Below are positions 8,801-17,341 of a stretch of DNA of 64,000 nucleotides, piece by piece. This stretch comes from Tritrichomonas musculus (Eukaryota; Parabasalia; Tritrichomonadida; Tritrichomonadidae), in the NCBI GenBank assembly GCA_039105265.1, contig JAPFFF010000022.1:1488001-1552000 (forward strand), read 5' to 3'. Position 1 is the stretch's first letter. Each line of letters starts with the position of its first letter. The notes under the pieces are model-generated. The model was not told where the DNA came from. It saw only the letters and a program-made list of their open reading frames with translations, and made no database searches. Both the position numbers and the translations under genes were made by a program.

Positions 8801-11485
8801 ATTAAATTGAGTACCATGTTGTTGATTCCAAAAATCTAAAGCTTGTTTAAAAACTGGCTCTTGAGAATTCATATTCATATTTGTAGATTCAATATGCATT
8901 GCTGTATTTTCTTGACTTATTTTCGAAAAGAGACTTAAACCATCATCAGAACTCTGAAGAATTTGTTTTCGAATATCTTCTCTATTATATTTTATTTCTT
9001 CCCAGAATTGATTAATTTCATCAATGAAAATATAAATCTGCAAGCCATAAAATGCTTTTCTCTCTGAATTATCAAATTCATTCTTGACCCAAGTCATATC
9101 TCTTTCTGCACCTTCAGATTTGAAATATTTATTATAATTTTCTAAAGCTTTCTTGAATGTCCCTTCTCCTTTCTCAAATTTATCTCTTTTTGTTTTTTCA
9201 AATGTAATATCACTTAATAATAACTTTAAACCTTCTTCTCCTTCTGGATATTTGTTTTCATTAAAGCGATTTCCTAATAATTTTTTAGCCTCAGCGATTC
9301 GAGCAGTTCGTAATAAATAATATCTTGCGCCTACCGTATCATCATTCCACTGACTGATTATTTGAGGTAAATTTACTTTTGATGTCGGAAATACATCATT
9401 CCATTCTTGAATTGCTTTTTGTAAATCATCATTTTGATCATAATTTGTTTTTCCTTTATTGACTTTCTTTAAATATTTAATTTGACTTTCATCATTTTTA
9501 GAACTATTTTCATTTTCAGTCCAAGGACGATCAGGATAATTTTTTTCATATTCATGTATTAAATTATCTAATTCTAATTTTGTTTCTGTCTTTTTTAAAT
9601 CTATAGGGTCATTTAGATTTTTAGACCAAATATATCTCTCACTCCAAGTTGAAACATTCTCTGCTGGATGATTATTTTGATAAATACCAAATAATTCATT
9701 AAATCTATCTGAAGTTAATTTATCTTTGTATTTTTCTATTTCTTTGATTTTCTTTTTGAAATGTTCTCTTTTTTGATTAGCATTCATATTCTGATAAGAA
9801 TAATCTTTATCTCCAAGTTCTTGAAGATAATCGAGATAAATTTTTTCATCCGATCTATTGTCGAAATAAGCTTTTGCGACTTCTAAATCTTTATCAATAT
9901 CTGTACTTTTTAATTCTTGATATTTCATTAATTCATCATAAGTTAGATTTGCTGCCTTCATCTGCTTTCCAATCTCTTTCTCAAATAATGCTTTTCGTCT
10001 ATCATATAAATCAATATCTTGCTGCATATTATATATTCCACGGTCATATTCATCATTGTATTGAGCTAATTTTTCCTTCATGCTTTTCTTTTTTGTTGAA
10101 TCATCAATATTTCGTTTATTGTACTGAAACCAAGTTAAGAAAAAGATAACTTCCTCAGAATTGTGATGAAATTTCTGATAAATATCTTTCCAGTCTATAT
10201 TTTGTTTTGTCTCCTTTTTATAATTAAAGAAGTTGTTTGCTGCCTGGAGATTCCAACGTAATTTTTGAAAGTCATTATCAACTTTCTGTTTCTCCCGAGT
10301 CAATGATGTATGAGTTTGTTCATCTGTCTCTTTCTTAAATAATGCTAATTCTTGTTCTGTATATCCATATTCATCTATTAATTGTTGTTTCAAAATCATA
10401 TTTCGAAAAGCATATAGAGCATCTTTATATTTCGGATATTTATCTCTTATCTCTTTTACTGTGATTGGTACTTTAAAAACTTTTTGATAGTCTTCAATAA
10501 TTTGCTTCATCTCATTATTATCAAAATTGTTGTTATTTTCTAATTCATATTCATATTTTTTCTTTAACGTTTCTAAATTTTCTTTTGTTATATTTCTTAA
10601 TCCATCAAATTTTTTCCCTGTTATTGATTCAATATCTCCAATAGTATTTTCAACTTCATACTTCAATAAATAATTTTCATATGACTCTTTTGTTTTCTCT
10701 GAGTCAAGAACAATATCTTGAATTGTTTTTCTAGAATTATTTCTAGAATTATATTTTTCTAATTCAAGTTCTAAATTTCCTTGTTTCCATGACGTTAATT
10801 TGTTTATTAAAGAATCGATTTCGGCAATTTGATCAGAATCTGTTTTTGAATTAGGATTTGCATATTCATGAGAAAAACTTTTTTGATATTGATCTTTTGC
10901 ATTTGCCAAATCCATATGTTCTAATATTTTAGTTTCATCATAGTCCATATCTCTTACTAAGTCTTGCATATTAGAATATTTTTTATATTTTGACCATCGA
11001 TATTTTGACCATGGCGTAGTGAATTTTAAACTTGTTAGGAAAACATTTATTTTTGTATATTTGTCAATTTCTCTTCTTAACCAATCTATTTTTGCATCAT
11101 CATCACCCTCTTTAATATTATCCGGATAAGGAATTTTTTGTTTTCCAAATTTTTTTCGATATTCATTTTCGATATCTAATCTATCTAAAAATTGTTCTGC
11201 TTGTGTTTCATCTGGATATTTCTTCAAGAAGAGTCGAAAATTTTTAAATCCTGTCGAACCTTGAACTTTATCAAATTTTGCTTTTAAATTTGATTTCTGA
11301 GATAATATTTGTTCATTTTCATAATATTCTTTTTTTATAGCACTTATTATTATCTCCCAATTTGTTTTTGCAGAATCTGTTTTTCCATCTTTCCAGTCAT
11401 AAGGACCTTCCCCTGTAAGTTTTGGATAAACTTGTTTTTCCAAAATATTTATCATAAAATTCAAAGCCTCATCAACGCTACTCAT
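5861..11485 (-). CDS. Giant helical-repeat virion protein (element A)
   Basis: About 1874 residues from the Met at 11485 (MSSVDEALNFM); the frame stays open to 11512 without an earlier ATG. Almost the whole chain is charged alpha helix. Units are built round a loose motif of Leu, a YP/HP or similar turn, then Asp-Ala and Leu, such as IRDKYPKYKDALYAF and VLKIYPKISDAENFL. The last 450 residues are Ser/Thr/Pro/Lys-rich and disordered. The B gene at 58864-63789 has the same architecture. No enzyme motif is seen. A scaffold, tegument or core protein is inference. It occupies the flank where C has its polymerase. Confidence 0.7.
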   Translation of the reverse strand: MSSVDEALNFMINILEKQVYPKLTGEGPYDWKDGKTDSAKTNWEIIISAIKKEYYENEQILSQKSNLKAKFDKVQGSTGFKNFRLFLKKYPDETQAEQFLDRLDIENEYRKKFGKQKIPYPDNIKEGDDDAKIDWLRREIDKYTKINVFLTSLKFTTPWSKYRWSKYKKYSNMQDLVRDMDYDETKILEHMDLANAKDQYQKSFSHEYANPNSKTDSDQIAEIDSLINKLTSWKQGNLELELEKYNSRNNSRKTIQDIVLDSEKTKESYENYLLKYEVENTIGDIESITGKKFDGLRNITKENLETLKKKYEYELENNNNFDNNEMKQIIEDYQKVFKVPITVKEIRDKYPKYKDALYAFRNMILKQQLIDEYGYTEQELALFKKETDEQTHTSLTREKQKVDNDFQKLRWNLQAANNFFNYKKETKQNIDWKDIYQKFHHNSEEVIFFLTWFQYNKRNIDDSTKKKSMKEKLAQYNDEYDRGIYNMQQDIDLYDRRKALFEKEIGKQMKAANLTYDELMKYQELKSTDIDKDLEVAKAYFDNRSDEKIYLDYLQELGDKDYSYQNMNANQKREHFKKKIKEIEKYKDKLTSDRFNELFGIYQNNHPAENVSTWSERYIWSKNLNDPIDLKKTETKLELDNLIHEYEKNYPDRPWTENENSSKNDESQIKYLKKVNKGKTNYDQNDDLQKAIQEWNDVFPTSKVNLPQIISQWNDDTVGARYYLLRTARIAEAKKLLGNRFNENKYPEGEEGLKLLLSDITFEKTKRDKFEKGEGTFKKALENYNKYFKSEGAERDMTWVKNEFDNSERKAFYGLQIYIFIDEINQFWEEIKYNREDIRKQILQSSDDGLSLFSKISQENTAMHIESTNMNMNSQEPVFKQALDFWNQQHGTQFNADRALRKLGVWPNSKEPYPKANKAYAELLLFYRNSFYPTKPLDSSKISFNTNFPSLISSLIKDIQNAKERSEQVSSNQDLNQRLEDLAVEINEKDEIRRKYVDVKDTELHISLMELILKMNQISGNKQIKNVDDVNTYTYRSLKGSKLKNYLLEAVKINYPELDKIFEEYNENSQDDSTLEKWKSLDEVSRDFDNAYEAKAYMVLEIPREEYNELAKTNLTMDTLLRQHNFSIEDAKQFLEDNITVMQYAKAKGKKAKPIKQDNKLSKLDEEQLRREIDDMNEFLNGFDDKVDKTAKQHSLMSNKITNEQLKKYANSEEDIKIIYMILEDLDKFNNKFGKNITPNNLDELCNEENDWMSAYFNVKIMPLVFDWNYILKKSGKEEKELDFIYENYFPVDGEKNPNINITTIKAAIPKIQEAFEKDRDEYFKEILASYNSLAEQSYTMDQVLKIYPKISDAENFLRIEKYLSAIRKIIRQIKTMKYEIPTSLELNEESFQYKRVIAQSSDITSLEQNLTQQYQQFSALLKKFQEQDAKVKTERQYMNPKIADINRMRSKLGMSSLGVDHFRGMDFETAKSAVEEELRDLNERSRQKELQNAGLRNTNAIGSGWNSGTTIGGTQGTPLRYGFMASKQTNPLTSSSTTSSTSTSSTRPGSETTKSGVGDLTRGNAPLRLTGFSTGNTTTLKSETDSLFSSKPTSSLFDSNKSDNKLNFDFTKPLRPHNDFEPPVSIRKWMMDKDRVNRLKTEKWDEKKPEPSLKDQIMNPKKISTTPDFKFPEIKPLTSPTIITKDNNPIEKIESLSNKKDTEINLSIFKMPKTSRKKSDLLPIPRDKKVTIKTKKGNKKLPKRARNNAPLREEKIKETPIELKKINPVIKPIEVDIGPSLSDSFEMPTPTLPPRIPEKRETFIPNRNVSKQEVDRKLLEIRKQNKLKNAPMRLQKKNNPISISQQSYQPPIQTNNIPVSILENPELRALMKI

Positions 11486-11522
11486 CTGAGGTATTTGTTT
11501 ATCCCATGACACTTCCCAGACT

Positions 11523-14393
11523 TCAGTCTGATTTCGTCAAATTTTTAAATTTCTTCGCTTCTGCGCTATTCTCCCACCATTCTTTAACATTATAACTATT
11601 TCTGAGTTTTTCTACCAGATCCCAAAGTGGTTTGATATCTTCACCATATTTGCTGTTAACAAGAGGTATCATATGTGTTGGATCAATTTTTTCTCCAAGT
11701 CTGTTTTGTTTATCACATAGAGCATTATAATACAAAATTAATATTTCCGCTTTCATTTTATTTATGTTTCCTCCCCAGACCTTAAATCTACTTTCCCAAT
11801 CACAAGGTTTGGTATCATATAGTTCAATTCCATTATCTAAAAAATCATCTTCTGGATGTTGGTCGGCATATTCTTTGTTTAACTCCTTATTGATTTCTAT
11901 TCTATCATTGTCTAAAGAAGTCATAGTATTTTGAAAATCTCGAATAACACTTTTTGCTTTTTGAATATCGTTTGTTAAACCTGTATAAATTTCTTCTGGA
12001 TCAACCTTCAATTCTCCATTTGATGCTTGTTTGTTTTTAAAATATTTTGCAAGATCTATTCGGAAATAATACTTAAAATATTCATCCCAAAAATTCTTTT
12101 CGATAGCATTGAGCATAGTTTGTAAAGCTTGATAACCTCCAACAGCTCTTGCCATAACATCTTTTGGCTCAAGAACAACAAGATTATCAGCAGCAAATTT
12201 CGCCCATTTTTCCCAAACTTTATTAAAATTTTTATCAGCAAAAAGACTTTGATTTCTTGAATTAACTTCATTGACTAAATAACTTATTCCTGCTTCTCCC
12301 CTTTTTCCAGAATCCATTAACCATTTTGCGCATTGTTCTATTGTTTCAAAATGAGGCTTATTAATATTTTTATTCCATAATCGTCTTGCTAATTCTAATG
12401 TATATTCCCCTTTAAAATCTCCTGATATCATATTATATTTTGCTTTCTGAAATTCGTCAAATCTTAAAATAAAATTCTTGATTTGTAATGCTGCATTATC
12501 TGTTTCTGGCACAGCGTTTTTAATAAAGCATTGTTTATCTGATGAATATGCAGGAGATGAATCTGGATTATTTTTTTTAACAATGTAGTCTTCAAAACTT
12601 TTACAGTTTTTAGCATCAGGATCGATTTTCTTTAGAACGCCAAAATTATTCTCTACTTCAAAATATTTCAACCTCCATTTTTCATCATCTATATCTTTCC
12701 AATAACGAAGATCATCAAATTTCTCTTTCGGAAGTCCATAAAAATTTTGATTTTTTTCTGTTGTCTTAACAATTTCTTCTCTCATGTCAGGATTCTCTTT
12801 TTTCATCCTTTGATCCCATTTTATCAAATCACCATTTATCTCTTTTGAATAAAATCCAACATCTATTGTCTGTCGAAATTTATAATCTTTGACTCCAGCA
12901 TCCCAGCCTGATTTATTTTTCAAAGCTACTTTCCATTTAATATATATTTTTGCTTCTTTGGCGTCTTTAGCATGACCAGCTACTTCTTCGATTGTTATAA
13001 AATCAGAATTTGTCGATATATAATTCATAACATCTTGGTCTGTAGCAATAATGTTTTGACGTTTTTGATATTCTACAATTTTATCATCTAAAAGTTTAAC
13101 AATACTGCTTATAGGTTTTGTTTTATTTCGAAGTTCAGCACCATAATTGTTGTCATATTGACTATTATATTTAATAAGGGTTTGTAATTTTGGTATAACT
13201 TGAATTGTATAATCATACCATCTTTCAATATCCCAATCATAATGTTCTAAAAGAGCAGGCCAATCTTGAAAAAGAAAATATTTATCATATTCACTTTGAT
13301 TATCTATAATATTCTTAATCATTGGCAGTCTCGTTTTTTCATCTTCTTTGAGGTCTGCAATAGCCGCATCTGCATTACCTTTATGTTTCTCTTTTAATTT
13401 CTTGATTCTTGGTTCTAATTTTTTATATTGATCTTCTGGTATCTTTTTTTGTTCCGGGTCAGAATATGTTAGTAAAGGAATTTCGATAACTTCACCATTT
13501 TGTCCTGTGACATGTTTTCTGATTCCCCACATTACTTTAGCAAAATAATTATAAACATCTAACCATTGATTTTCTGATAATTGTTTTTCATTTTCTATCA
13601 TCATTTTGGCAGTATCAACATCTTTATCTTTATATTTTTCTGCTTCTTCCTCAATTTCTTTATTTGTAACCTCAGGATTTTTTGCTTTTAACATATCTTT
13701 GACAGCATCTCTTTTGATATTCCCATTCTTGATCTCATCTATAATAGCATTCCTTTTTGCTATAGCATCTGAAAGAATTTTTTCAACGTTTATTATTGTT
13801 GTTTTTGCTCCATTTGAAGCTTGAGCTTCTTTCTCTTTCAAAGAATTTCGTAATTTGTCGTTTGTTTCATCCAAAGATTTCATGAGAATTGTGATTTGTT
13901 CTTCGAACCATTTATTTTCATCGCCGTCTCTATTGTCATCCGCAAATTGGAATTCTCGTTCCATAAAGTCATGTCTTTGTGCTCTGATGCTGTTTTCAAG
14001 ATCATTGAAATAATGTTGGAGATTCTCAGGAAGTTGATTACTGATATTAAATCTCTCCCAAAATTTATCTTTATCTCTTATCATTGTCTTTAGCATTGCT
14101 CTTGCTTGGAGGGTTCCGTGTCGTTTCAATTCAGCAAGTCTAGCACGAATTTCTGCAATTTCTTTTAATTTTTGATAATCAGCTCCTAAAGCAAAATATT
14201 GTTTTGCGACATTTTCAGCAGTTATTCTCGCACCAGAAGCTTGGAGAGTTAATATTGCTTTTTCCAAATTTTTGAATGGAAGGTTATGTGATATTATTGT
14301 TGTCGTACCTTGGACTGATAAAAAGTCATTTATTCCGATTTCTCCTTGGATCGCATGCATGAGTTTTTCAAAATCAAGATTTTCCTTAATCAT
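11523..14393 (-). CDS. Long helical protein (element A)
   Basis: About 956 residues from the Met at 14393, which overlaps the end of the preceding gene. It is helical and charged throughout, Trp- and Tyr-rich. It carries the same turn-plus-Asp-Ala units as the larger protein downstream (for example AGHAKDAKEAKIYIKWKVAL). No catalytic motif is recognised. The three long ORFs 15313-14390, this one and 11485-5861 run head to tail with almost no spacing. They may be separate proteins or parts of one larger unit; the sequence alone does not decide. Confidence 0.6.
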   Translation of the reverse strand: MIKENLDFEKLMHAIQGEIGINDFLSVQGTTTIISHNLPFKNLEKAILTLQASGARITAENVAKQYFALGADYQKLKEIAEIRARLAELKRHGTLQARAMLKTMIRDKDKFWERFNISNQLPENLQHYFNDLENSIRAQRHDFMEREFQFADDNRDGDENKWFEEQITILMKSLDETNDKLRNSLKEKEAQASNGAKTTIINVEKILSDAIAKRNAIIDEIKNGNIKRDAVKDMLKAKNPEVTNKEIEEEAEKYKDKDVDTAKMMIENEKQLSENQWLDVYNYFAKVMWGIRKHVTGQNGEVIEIPLLTYSDPEQKKIPEDQYKKLEPRIKKLKEKHKGNADAAIADLKEDEKTRLPMIKNIIDNQSEYDKYFLFQDWPALLEHYDWDIERWYDYTIQVIPKLQTLIKYNSQYDNNYGAELRNKTKPISSIVKLLDDKIVEYQKRQNIIATDQDVMNYISTNSDFITIEEVAGHAKDAKEAKIYIKWKVALKNKSGWDAGVKDYKFRQTIDVGFYSKEINGDLIKWDQRMKKENPDMREEIVKTTEKNQNFYGLPKEKFDDLRYWKDIDDEKWRLKYFEVENNFGVLKKIDPDAKNCKSFEDYIVKKNNPDSSPAYSSDKQCFIKNAVPETDNAALQIKNFILRFDEFQKAKYNMISGDFKGEYTLELARRLWNKNINKPHFETIEQCAKWLMDSGKRGEAGISYLVNEVNSRNQSLFADKNFNKVWEKWAKFAADNLVVLEPKDVMARAVGGYQALQTMLNAIEKNFWDEYFKYYFRIDLAKYFKNKQASNGELKVDPEEIYTGLTNDIQKAKSVIRDFQNTMTSLDNDRIEINKELNKEYADQHPEDDFLDNGIELYDTKPCDWESRFKVWGGNINKMKAEILILYYNALCDKQNRLGEKIDPTHMIPLVNSKYGEDIKPLWDLVEKLRNSYNVKEWWENSAEAKKFKNLTKSD

Positions 14394-15313
14394 TTGAGCG
14401 TCATCCCCTTTTCTTGTGTCCAAAAATCGATAAAGGATGGTTGAAAATCCTCATTTTCAAAAATAGATAGATGTAGACTTCGTAAAATATTTAATCCATT
14501 TGAAGTTTCGTTCAGATTTCTCCAGTCAGTATGTAGCTTACCCATATTATCACCCAAGAAGGTGCTCGCTAATTGGACATATGATAAGTTAATTTGATAT
14601 GCATTATCTCCAAAAACATATTTCTCTGTATAAAATTGAGTCTTGTAAGATTCCCAAAAGTCAGGTTTTTGCTTATTTTTCTTCCAAAATTTGAAAAATA
14701 CATGAGCTTCCTCCTCTGTCAAACCAGTATGTTCCAAAATAACATTGTTTAATGGCAGATTCACGATTTGTTGATATCTCACTGTTTGGACAGCTCCAAC
14801 GGCGTCTCTTAAACTATTTCCATTCAAGAATGTTTGTTTTACTTGCGCTGCTGCTTGTGCTGGTGTCAGTTCTTTTCCTAAAAGATAATTCCCAGTATAA
14901 TATTCAATAAGAAGTCGAAGGAAATAAAATTTGATATAGTTAGGAAAATTTTGTTTGTCAATGGAGGTTTTGATTTCGTTATACCATTCTGGGATCCATA
15001 CACTAACTACATCCCGCAATTTTGTGATTACTTCTGTCGATACATCAGCAACATTCATGTTTTGATATGCCGCGAGATATTGTGCTTCATCTTGATCGAT
15101 ATCTGGCGCTGTGTCAATATATTGTTGTGGTTGTTGAGGCTGATATTGTTGTTGAGCTTGTTGTTGGGGTTGAGCTTCTTGTTCTTGAGCTTGTTGTTGT
15201 TGAGCTAGTTGCTGAAATAACTGTTCACCTTGTTGTAGAATAGAGTTATAAAAATCTGGGTCATCAACACCCCAAGTAACGAATTCACCACTATCATTGT
15301 TCATCCAAGACAT
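14390..15313 (-). CDS. Gln-rich helical protein (element A)
   Basis: A 307-residue ORF starting MSWMNNDSGEF. Residues 30-65 are a Gln/Ala/Pro low-complexity tract. The rest is helical with Tyr and Phe, for example EEAHVFFKFWKKNKQKPDFW. No family is recognised. It is the first of three long head-to-tail ORFs transcribed leftwards from the element's right end. An upstream run of A/T and a TCAAGA motif precede it. Confidence 0.55.
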   Translation of the reverse strand: MSWMNNDSGEFVTWGVDDPDFYNSILQQGEQLFQQLAQQQQAQEQEAQPQQQAQQQYQPQQPQQYIDTAPDIDQDEAQYLAAYQNMNVADVSTEVITKLRDVVSVWIPEWYNEIKTSIDKQNFPNYIKFYFLRLLIEYYTGNYLLGKELTPAQAAAQVKQTFLNGNSLRDAVGAVQTVRYQQIVNLPLNNVILEHTGLTEEEAHVFFKFWKKNKQKPDFWESYKTQFYTEKYVFGDNAYQINLSYVQLASTFLGDNMGKLHTDWRNLNETSNGLNILRSLHLSIFENEDFQPSFIDFWTQEKGMTLK

Positions 15314-15386
15314 TTTCGATAATGTTTTTCTTGAAGAATAAAAAAAAAAGAATAGGGTAAAAAAGTAGTAAAAAAAATTTTTTTAT

Positions 15387-15767
15387 TTATGTTGTTTTAG
15401 CAGATGATTCTTTGGCAAAATGATTTTGATTCTGAAGTTGTTGTTGTTGGAGTTGTTGAATCAAATGTTGTTGTTGCTGGATAGTTTGTTCCAATTGAGG
15501 TATTCCAAGTCGTTGTCTTTCAGCTTCTAGCTGCTGTCTTTTATATTCTTGTTGTTGATACCAAATTGCTCGTTCTTGAGCTTCTCTCTCTTTCTCAGAT
15601 TGAACAAATTTCTTGTATTCTTCATCCTTAAGTTTGGATAAATAATCTGTTGTCATGCCTGCTCGAGAATGATATGCAGACCAAGAAGGGTCAGCATAAG
15701 CACTATCCAACTCTGACTGCCTTGAGAAATAAAATTGTCTTGGGACGAAGACAAATTGTTGATTCAT
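15387..15767 (-). CDS. Gln-rich small protein, terminal gene of element A
   Basis: A 126-residue protein starting MNQQFVFVPRQFYF. From about residue 45 it is a charged helix turning into a Gln-rich coiled coil (QQEYKRQQLEAERQR, then many Gln pairs). It is the gene closest to the right terminus, 240 bp inside it. CAGTTCATT lies 12-20 bp upstream of the ATG, so transcription probably starts inside the terminal repeat region. Function unknown. Confidence 0.6.
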   Translation of the reverse strand: MNQQFVFVPRQFYFSRQSELDSAYADPSWSAYHSRAGMTTDYLSKLKDEEYKKFVQSEKEREAQERAIWYQQQEYKRQQLEAERQRLGIPQLEQTIQQQQHLIQQLQQQQLQNQNHFAKESSAKTT

Positions 15768-15779
15768 TCTCTTTTAAAA

Positions 15780-15788
15780 AATGAACTG
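15780..15788 (-). promoter_or_regulatory. Initiator-like motif CAGTTCATT
   Basis: Minus-strand CAGTTCATT just before the ATG at 15767. The same nine bases occur before the genes starting at 4024, 3563 and 3120. The TCATT core fits the parabasalid initiator consensus, which is inference. Confidence 0.55.
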
Positions 15789-15789
15789 A

Positions 15790-16006
15790 AATCATCAAAA
15801 CATTTAGAAAAATATACTTGACGAGGAACTCTATCAAAAAGTTCGATGACCTAATAGGCTCTCAAAAAGTTCAAAGACCTAATACCTTCTCAAAAAGTTC
15901 AAAGACCAGATACCTTCTCAAAAAGTCGTTTCTGGCCGATAAATGGAGGGATGTTTTAACGGACCCGAAGGGACTTTAAAAAATCACGCCATTTATATAT
16001 ACTACT
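15790..16006. repeat. Right terminal repeat region of element A
   Basis: Read inward from 16006, it starts AGTAGTATATATAAATGG, then has a GC-rich stretch with CCCTTCGGGTCCG. About 75 bp are closely similar to the start of element D at 63790. Further in, 15834-15925 hold three and a half copies of a 28-bp unit with the core CTCAAAAAGTTCAAAGACC. The partner terminus lies outside the window. TATATAAAT next to the end looks like a TATA box. Confidence 0.8.
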
Positions 16007-16058
16007 TCACTTGTCATTTAAAAATCAAATAAAAGAAAGAAGAAGAAGATGTTGTTTA

Positions 16059-16301
16059 TTAATGAAGGTTATCAAGGCTGCTGTTGATATCATCAACGTT
16101 GACCTTCATATTTGCAAGGTCATCAATGACAGAATCGAGTTTTAAAGATAGCAGGTTGACCCTATTAAGAACCTCATCAAGTCGTTGGTGGAGTTGATCA
16201 ATTTGGAGCAACAAGTAAGTTTCAAGCTTTTGCTTTTCATCCATGATTTTAGCGTTGAGCATTTCAGTGGTCAATCGTATCTTCTTATCGATATTCATCA
16301 A
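16059..16301 (-). CDS. Small coiled-coil protein
   Basis: An 80-residue protein starting MMNIDKKIRLTTEM. Residues 15-78 keep a heptad pattern of Leu/Ile/Val (LDEVLNRVNLLSLKLDSVIDDL), predicting one continuous coiled coil. No family is recognised. It diverges from the gene at 16366 across a 64-bp shared promoter that contains TCATTT on each strand. Confidence 0.55.
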   Translation of the reverse strand: MMNIDKKIRLTTEMLNAKIMDEKQKLETYLLLQIDQLHQRLDEVLNRVNLLSLKLDSVIDDLANMKVNVDDINSSLDNLH

Positions 16302-16365
16302 AGAAAAAAGTGAAATGACTAAACATTTTTCTATTGTTCATTTCATTTTTTTTATTTCTGTATAA
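16302..16365. promoter_or_regulatory. Divergent promoter with TCATTT motifs on both strands
   Basis: A 64-bp gap between two divergent small genes. Each strand carries TCATTT upstream of its gene, the pattern expected of parabasalid initiators. There is no other room for separate promoters. Confidence 0.45.
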
Positions 16366-16629
16366 ATGGCTTATTACATGATCATAAAAGAGCGTATGAA
16401 TATCCTCTATAAAATAGTGTCTTACCTCTATGATTATAGATGTGAGACTAATGAGGGTGTATGTGCTATTTTAATTAATAAGATAAAAGAGTTAGCTGCT
16501 GAGTATTTCGAACCTGAAATTCTTAATGTAATTATGAAAGATGGTGATTTGGAATTTATCGACCAAATAGAACATTTTGCCTTTGAGTTCTTAGAGTACC
16601 AAATATCTAATCTGCCCTCGCATTTATAA
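16366..16629 (+). CDS. Small acidic protein, unknown
   Basis: An 87-residue protein starting MAYYMIIKERMN, helical, with an acidic C-terminal half (DGDLEFIDQIEHFAFEFLEY). An alternative Met lies at residue 5. Its 3' end overlaps the convergent HNH gene by 23 bp. No family is recognised. Confidence 0.5.
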   Translation: MAYYMIIKERMNILYKIVSYLYDYRCETNEGVCAILINKIKELAAEYFEPEILNVIMKDGDLEFIDQIEHFAFEFLEYQISNLPSHL

Positions 16630-16942
16630 TTTTGGGCATGTTCCTACTATAGTTACTATCAGTTGGGGTTATCCATCTTAAGTTGCTTAGATGGTAGTCA
16701 GCCCTATTCCTATTGATATGGTCTACCTCTATTTTATGTTGTGGGTCATCATTAGGTATGAACTGTCTTGCTATAAGTACATGTTTCAAGTAGTAGTCGC
16801 CATTTAGACATACTCGTATATACCCCTTTATATGTTTTGCATCTTTGCATATAAAATGATTACTCTTACGTCTTATAGTAAAGGGGTACCTATTCAGTAT
16901 CTCATAGTCGTTAGTAAAGCCTTTGAGTGGCACAAATGACAT
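16607..16942 (-). CDS. HNH endonuclease with NUMOD4-like start
   Basis: A 111-residue protein. The N-terminus (FTNDYEILNRYPFTIRRK) resembles a NUMOD4-type motif. GYIRVCLNGDYYLKHVLIARQFIPN leads into the HNH core, EVDHINRNRADYHLSNLRWIT, with the catalytic His in VDHINRNRAD. Such short free-standing HNH proteins cut DNA and behave as selfish homing genes. I recall families like this being abundant in trichomonad genomes, but that link is from memory. The protein looks full length. Its promoter would lie in the tandem-repeat region to the right. Confidence 0.85.
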   Translation of the reverse strand: MSFVPLKGFTNDYEILNRYPFTIRRKSNHFICKDAKHIKGYIRVCLNGDYYLKHVLIARQFIPNDDPQHKIEVDHINRNRADYHLSNLRWITPTDSNYSRNMPKIINARAD

Positions 16943-16974
16943 TTACATATAGAAAGAAATAGGTACGAGATTCT

Positions 16975-17200
16975 CGGGGCAGGTACCTGTGCCGTTTCAT
17001 AAATGGCGAGCATTGAGGTGGGTGGGTGGGTGGGATACTTAAGACGTTTCATAGATGGTGAGCATTGGGGTGGGCCCTGTGCCGTTTCATAGATGGTGGG
17101 CATTGAGGTGGGCCCCTGTGCCGTTTCATAGATGGTAGGCATTGAGGTAGGCCCCTGTGCCGTTTCATAGATGGTAGGCATTGAGGTGGGTGGGTGGGAT
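16975..17200. repeat. 39-bp tandem repeats
   Basis: About five copies of a 39-bp unit containing CGTTTCATAGATGG and CATTGAGGTGGG, with the outer copies diverged. 39 is a multiple of three, so one minus frame reads as a 13-residue peptide repeat (PTSMPTIYETAQG). I treat that as a by-product because the frame has no other protein-like content. The array is G-rich on the plus strand, unlike the surroundings. Confidence 0.85.
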
Positions 17201-17220
17201 AACAAGAAAAGAAGAAGAAG

Positions 17221-17280
17221 ATTTTTTTTTTTATTTTTCTTTTCTTTTCTTTTTCTTTTCTTTTTCTTTTCTTTTTTGAC
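17221..17280. repeat. Polypyrimidine tract in E's terminal region
   Basis: About 58 bases of almost pure T and C, mainly CTTTT units, between the 39-bp repeats and the GC-rich end of element E. It is likely slippage-grown simple sequence. Confidence 0.8.
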
Positions 17281-17341
17281 TAGTTCGTGTTGACGCGTGG
17301 GCAGCCTGTGCCCCGCGGAAACCGACTAGTATATACTACTC

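Larger units (their letters stand above)
1..16006. mobile_element. Element A: Polinton/Maverick-type element, partial
   Basis: A capsid-bearing element cut by the left window edge. The right terminus reads, from outside in, AGTAGTATATATAAATGG. Most genes point left: a Gln-rich protein, three long helical proteins, a mu-like peptide, a domain gene, the packaging ATPase, three small acidic proteins, then a coiled-coil gene, a membrane microprotein, a pVI-like gene and the capsid gene. The order mirrors elements B and C. Polymerase and integrase are not in the visible part. The flank that holds them in C is here filled by helical-repeat genes. It is a fossil copy with about one to three breaks, moderately young because long frames persist. 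Confidence 0.85.
16007..17340. mobile_element. Element E: fragment of a Polinton-like element with HNH gene
   Basis: Read inward from 17340, the sequence starts AGTAGTATATACTAGTCGG, matching the terminal signature of A, C and D for the first 11 bases and then differing. Inside are a GC-rich stretch, a polypyrimidine tract, 39-bp tandem repeats, and three small genes ending with the abutting terminus of A at 16006. It may be one end of an element into which A was inserted. No capsid gene is visible in the fragment, so its family is inferred only from the terminus. Confidence 0.5.

Noticed and set aside
16894-17205. ORF of 103 residues with PTSMPTIYETAQG repeats
   Set aside because: It is the translation of the 39-bp tandem array and its flank; outside the repeats it is not protein-like and it overlaps the HNH gene's start region.
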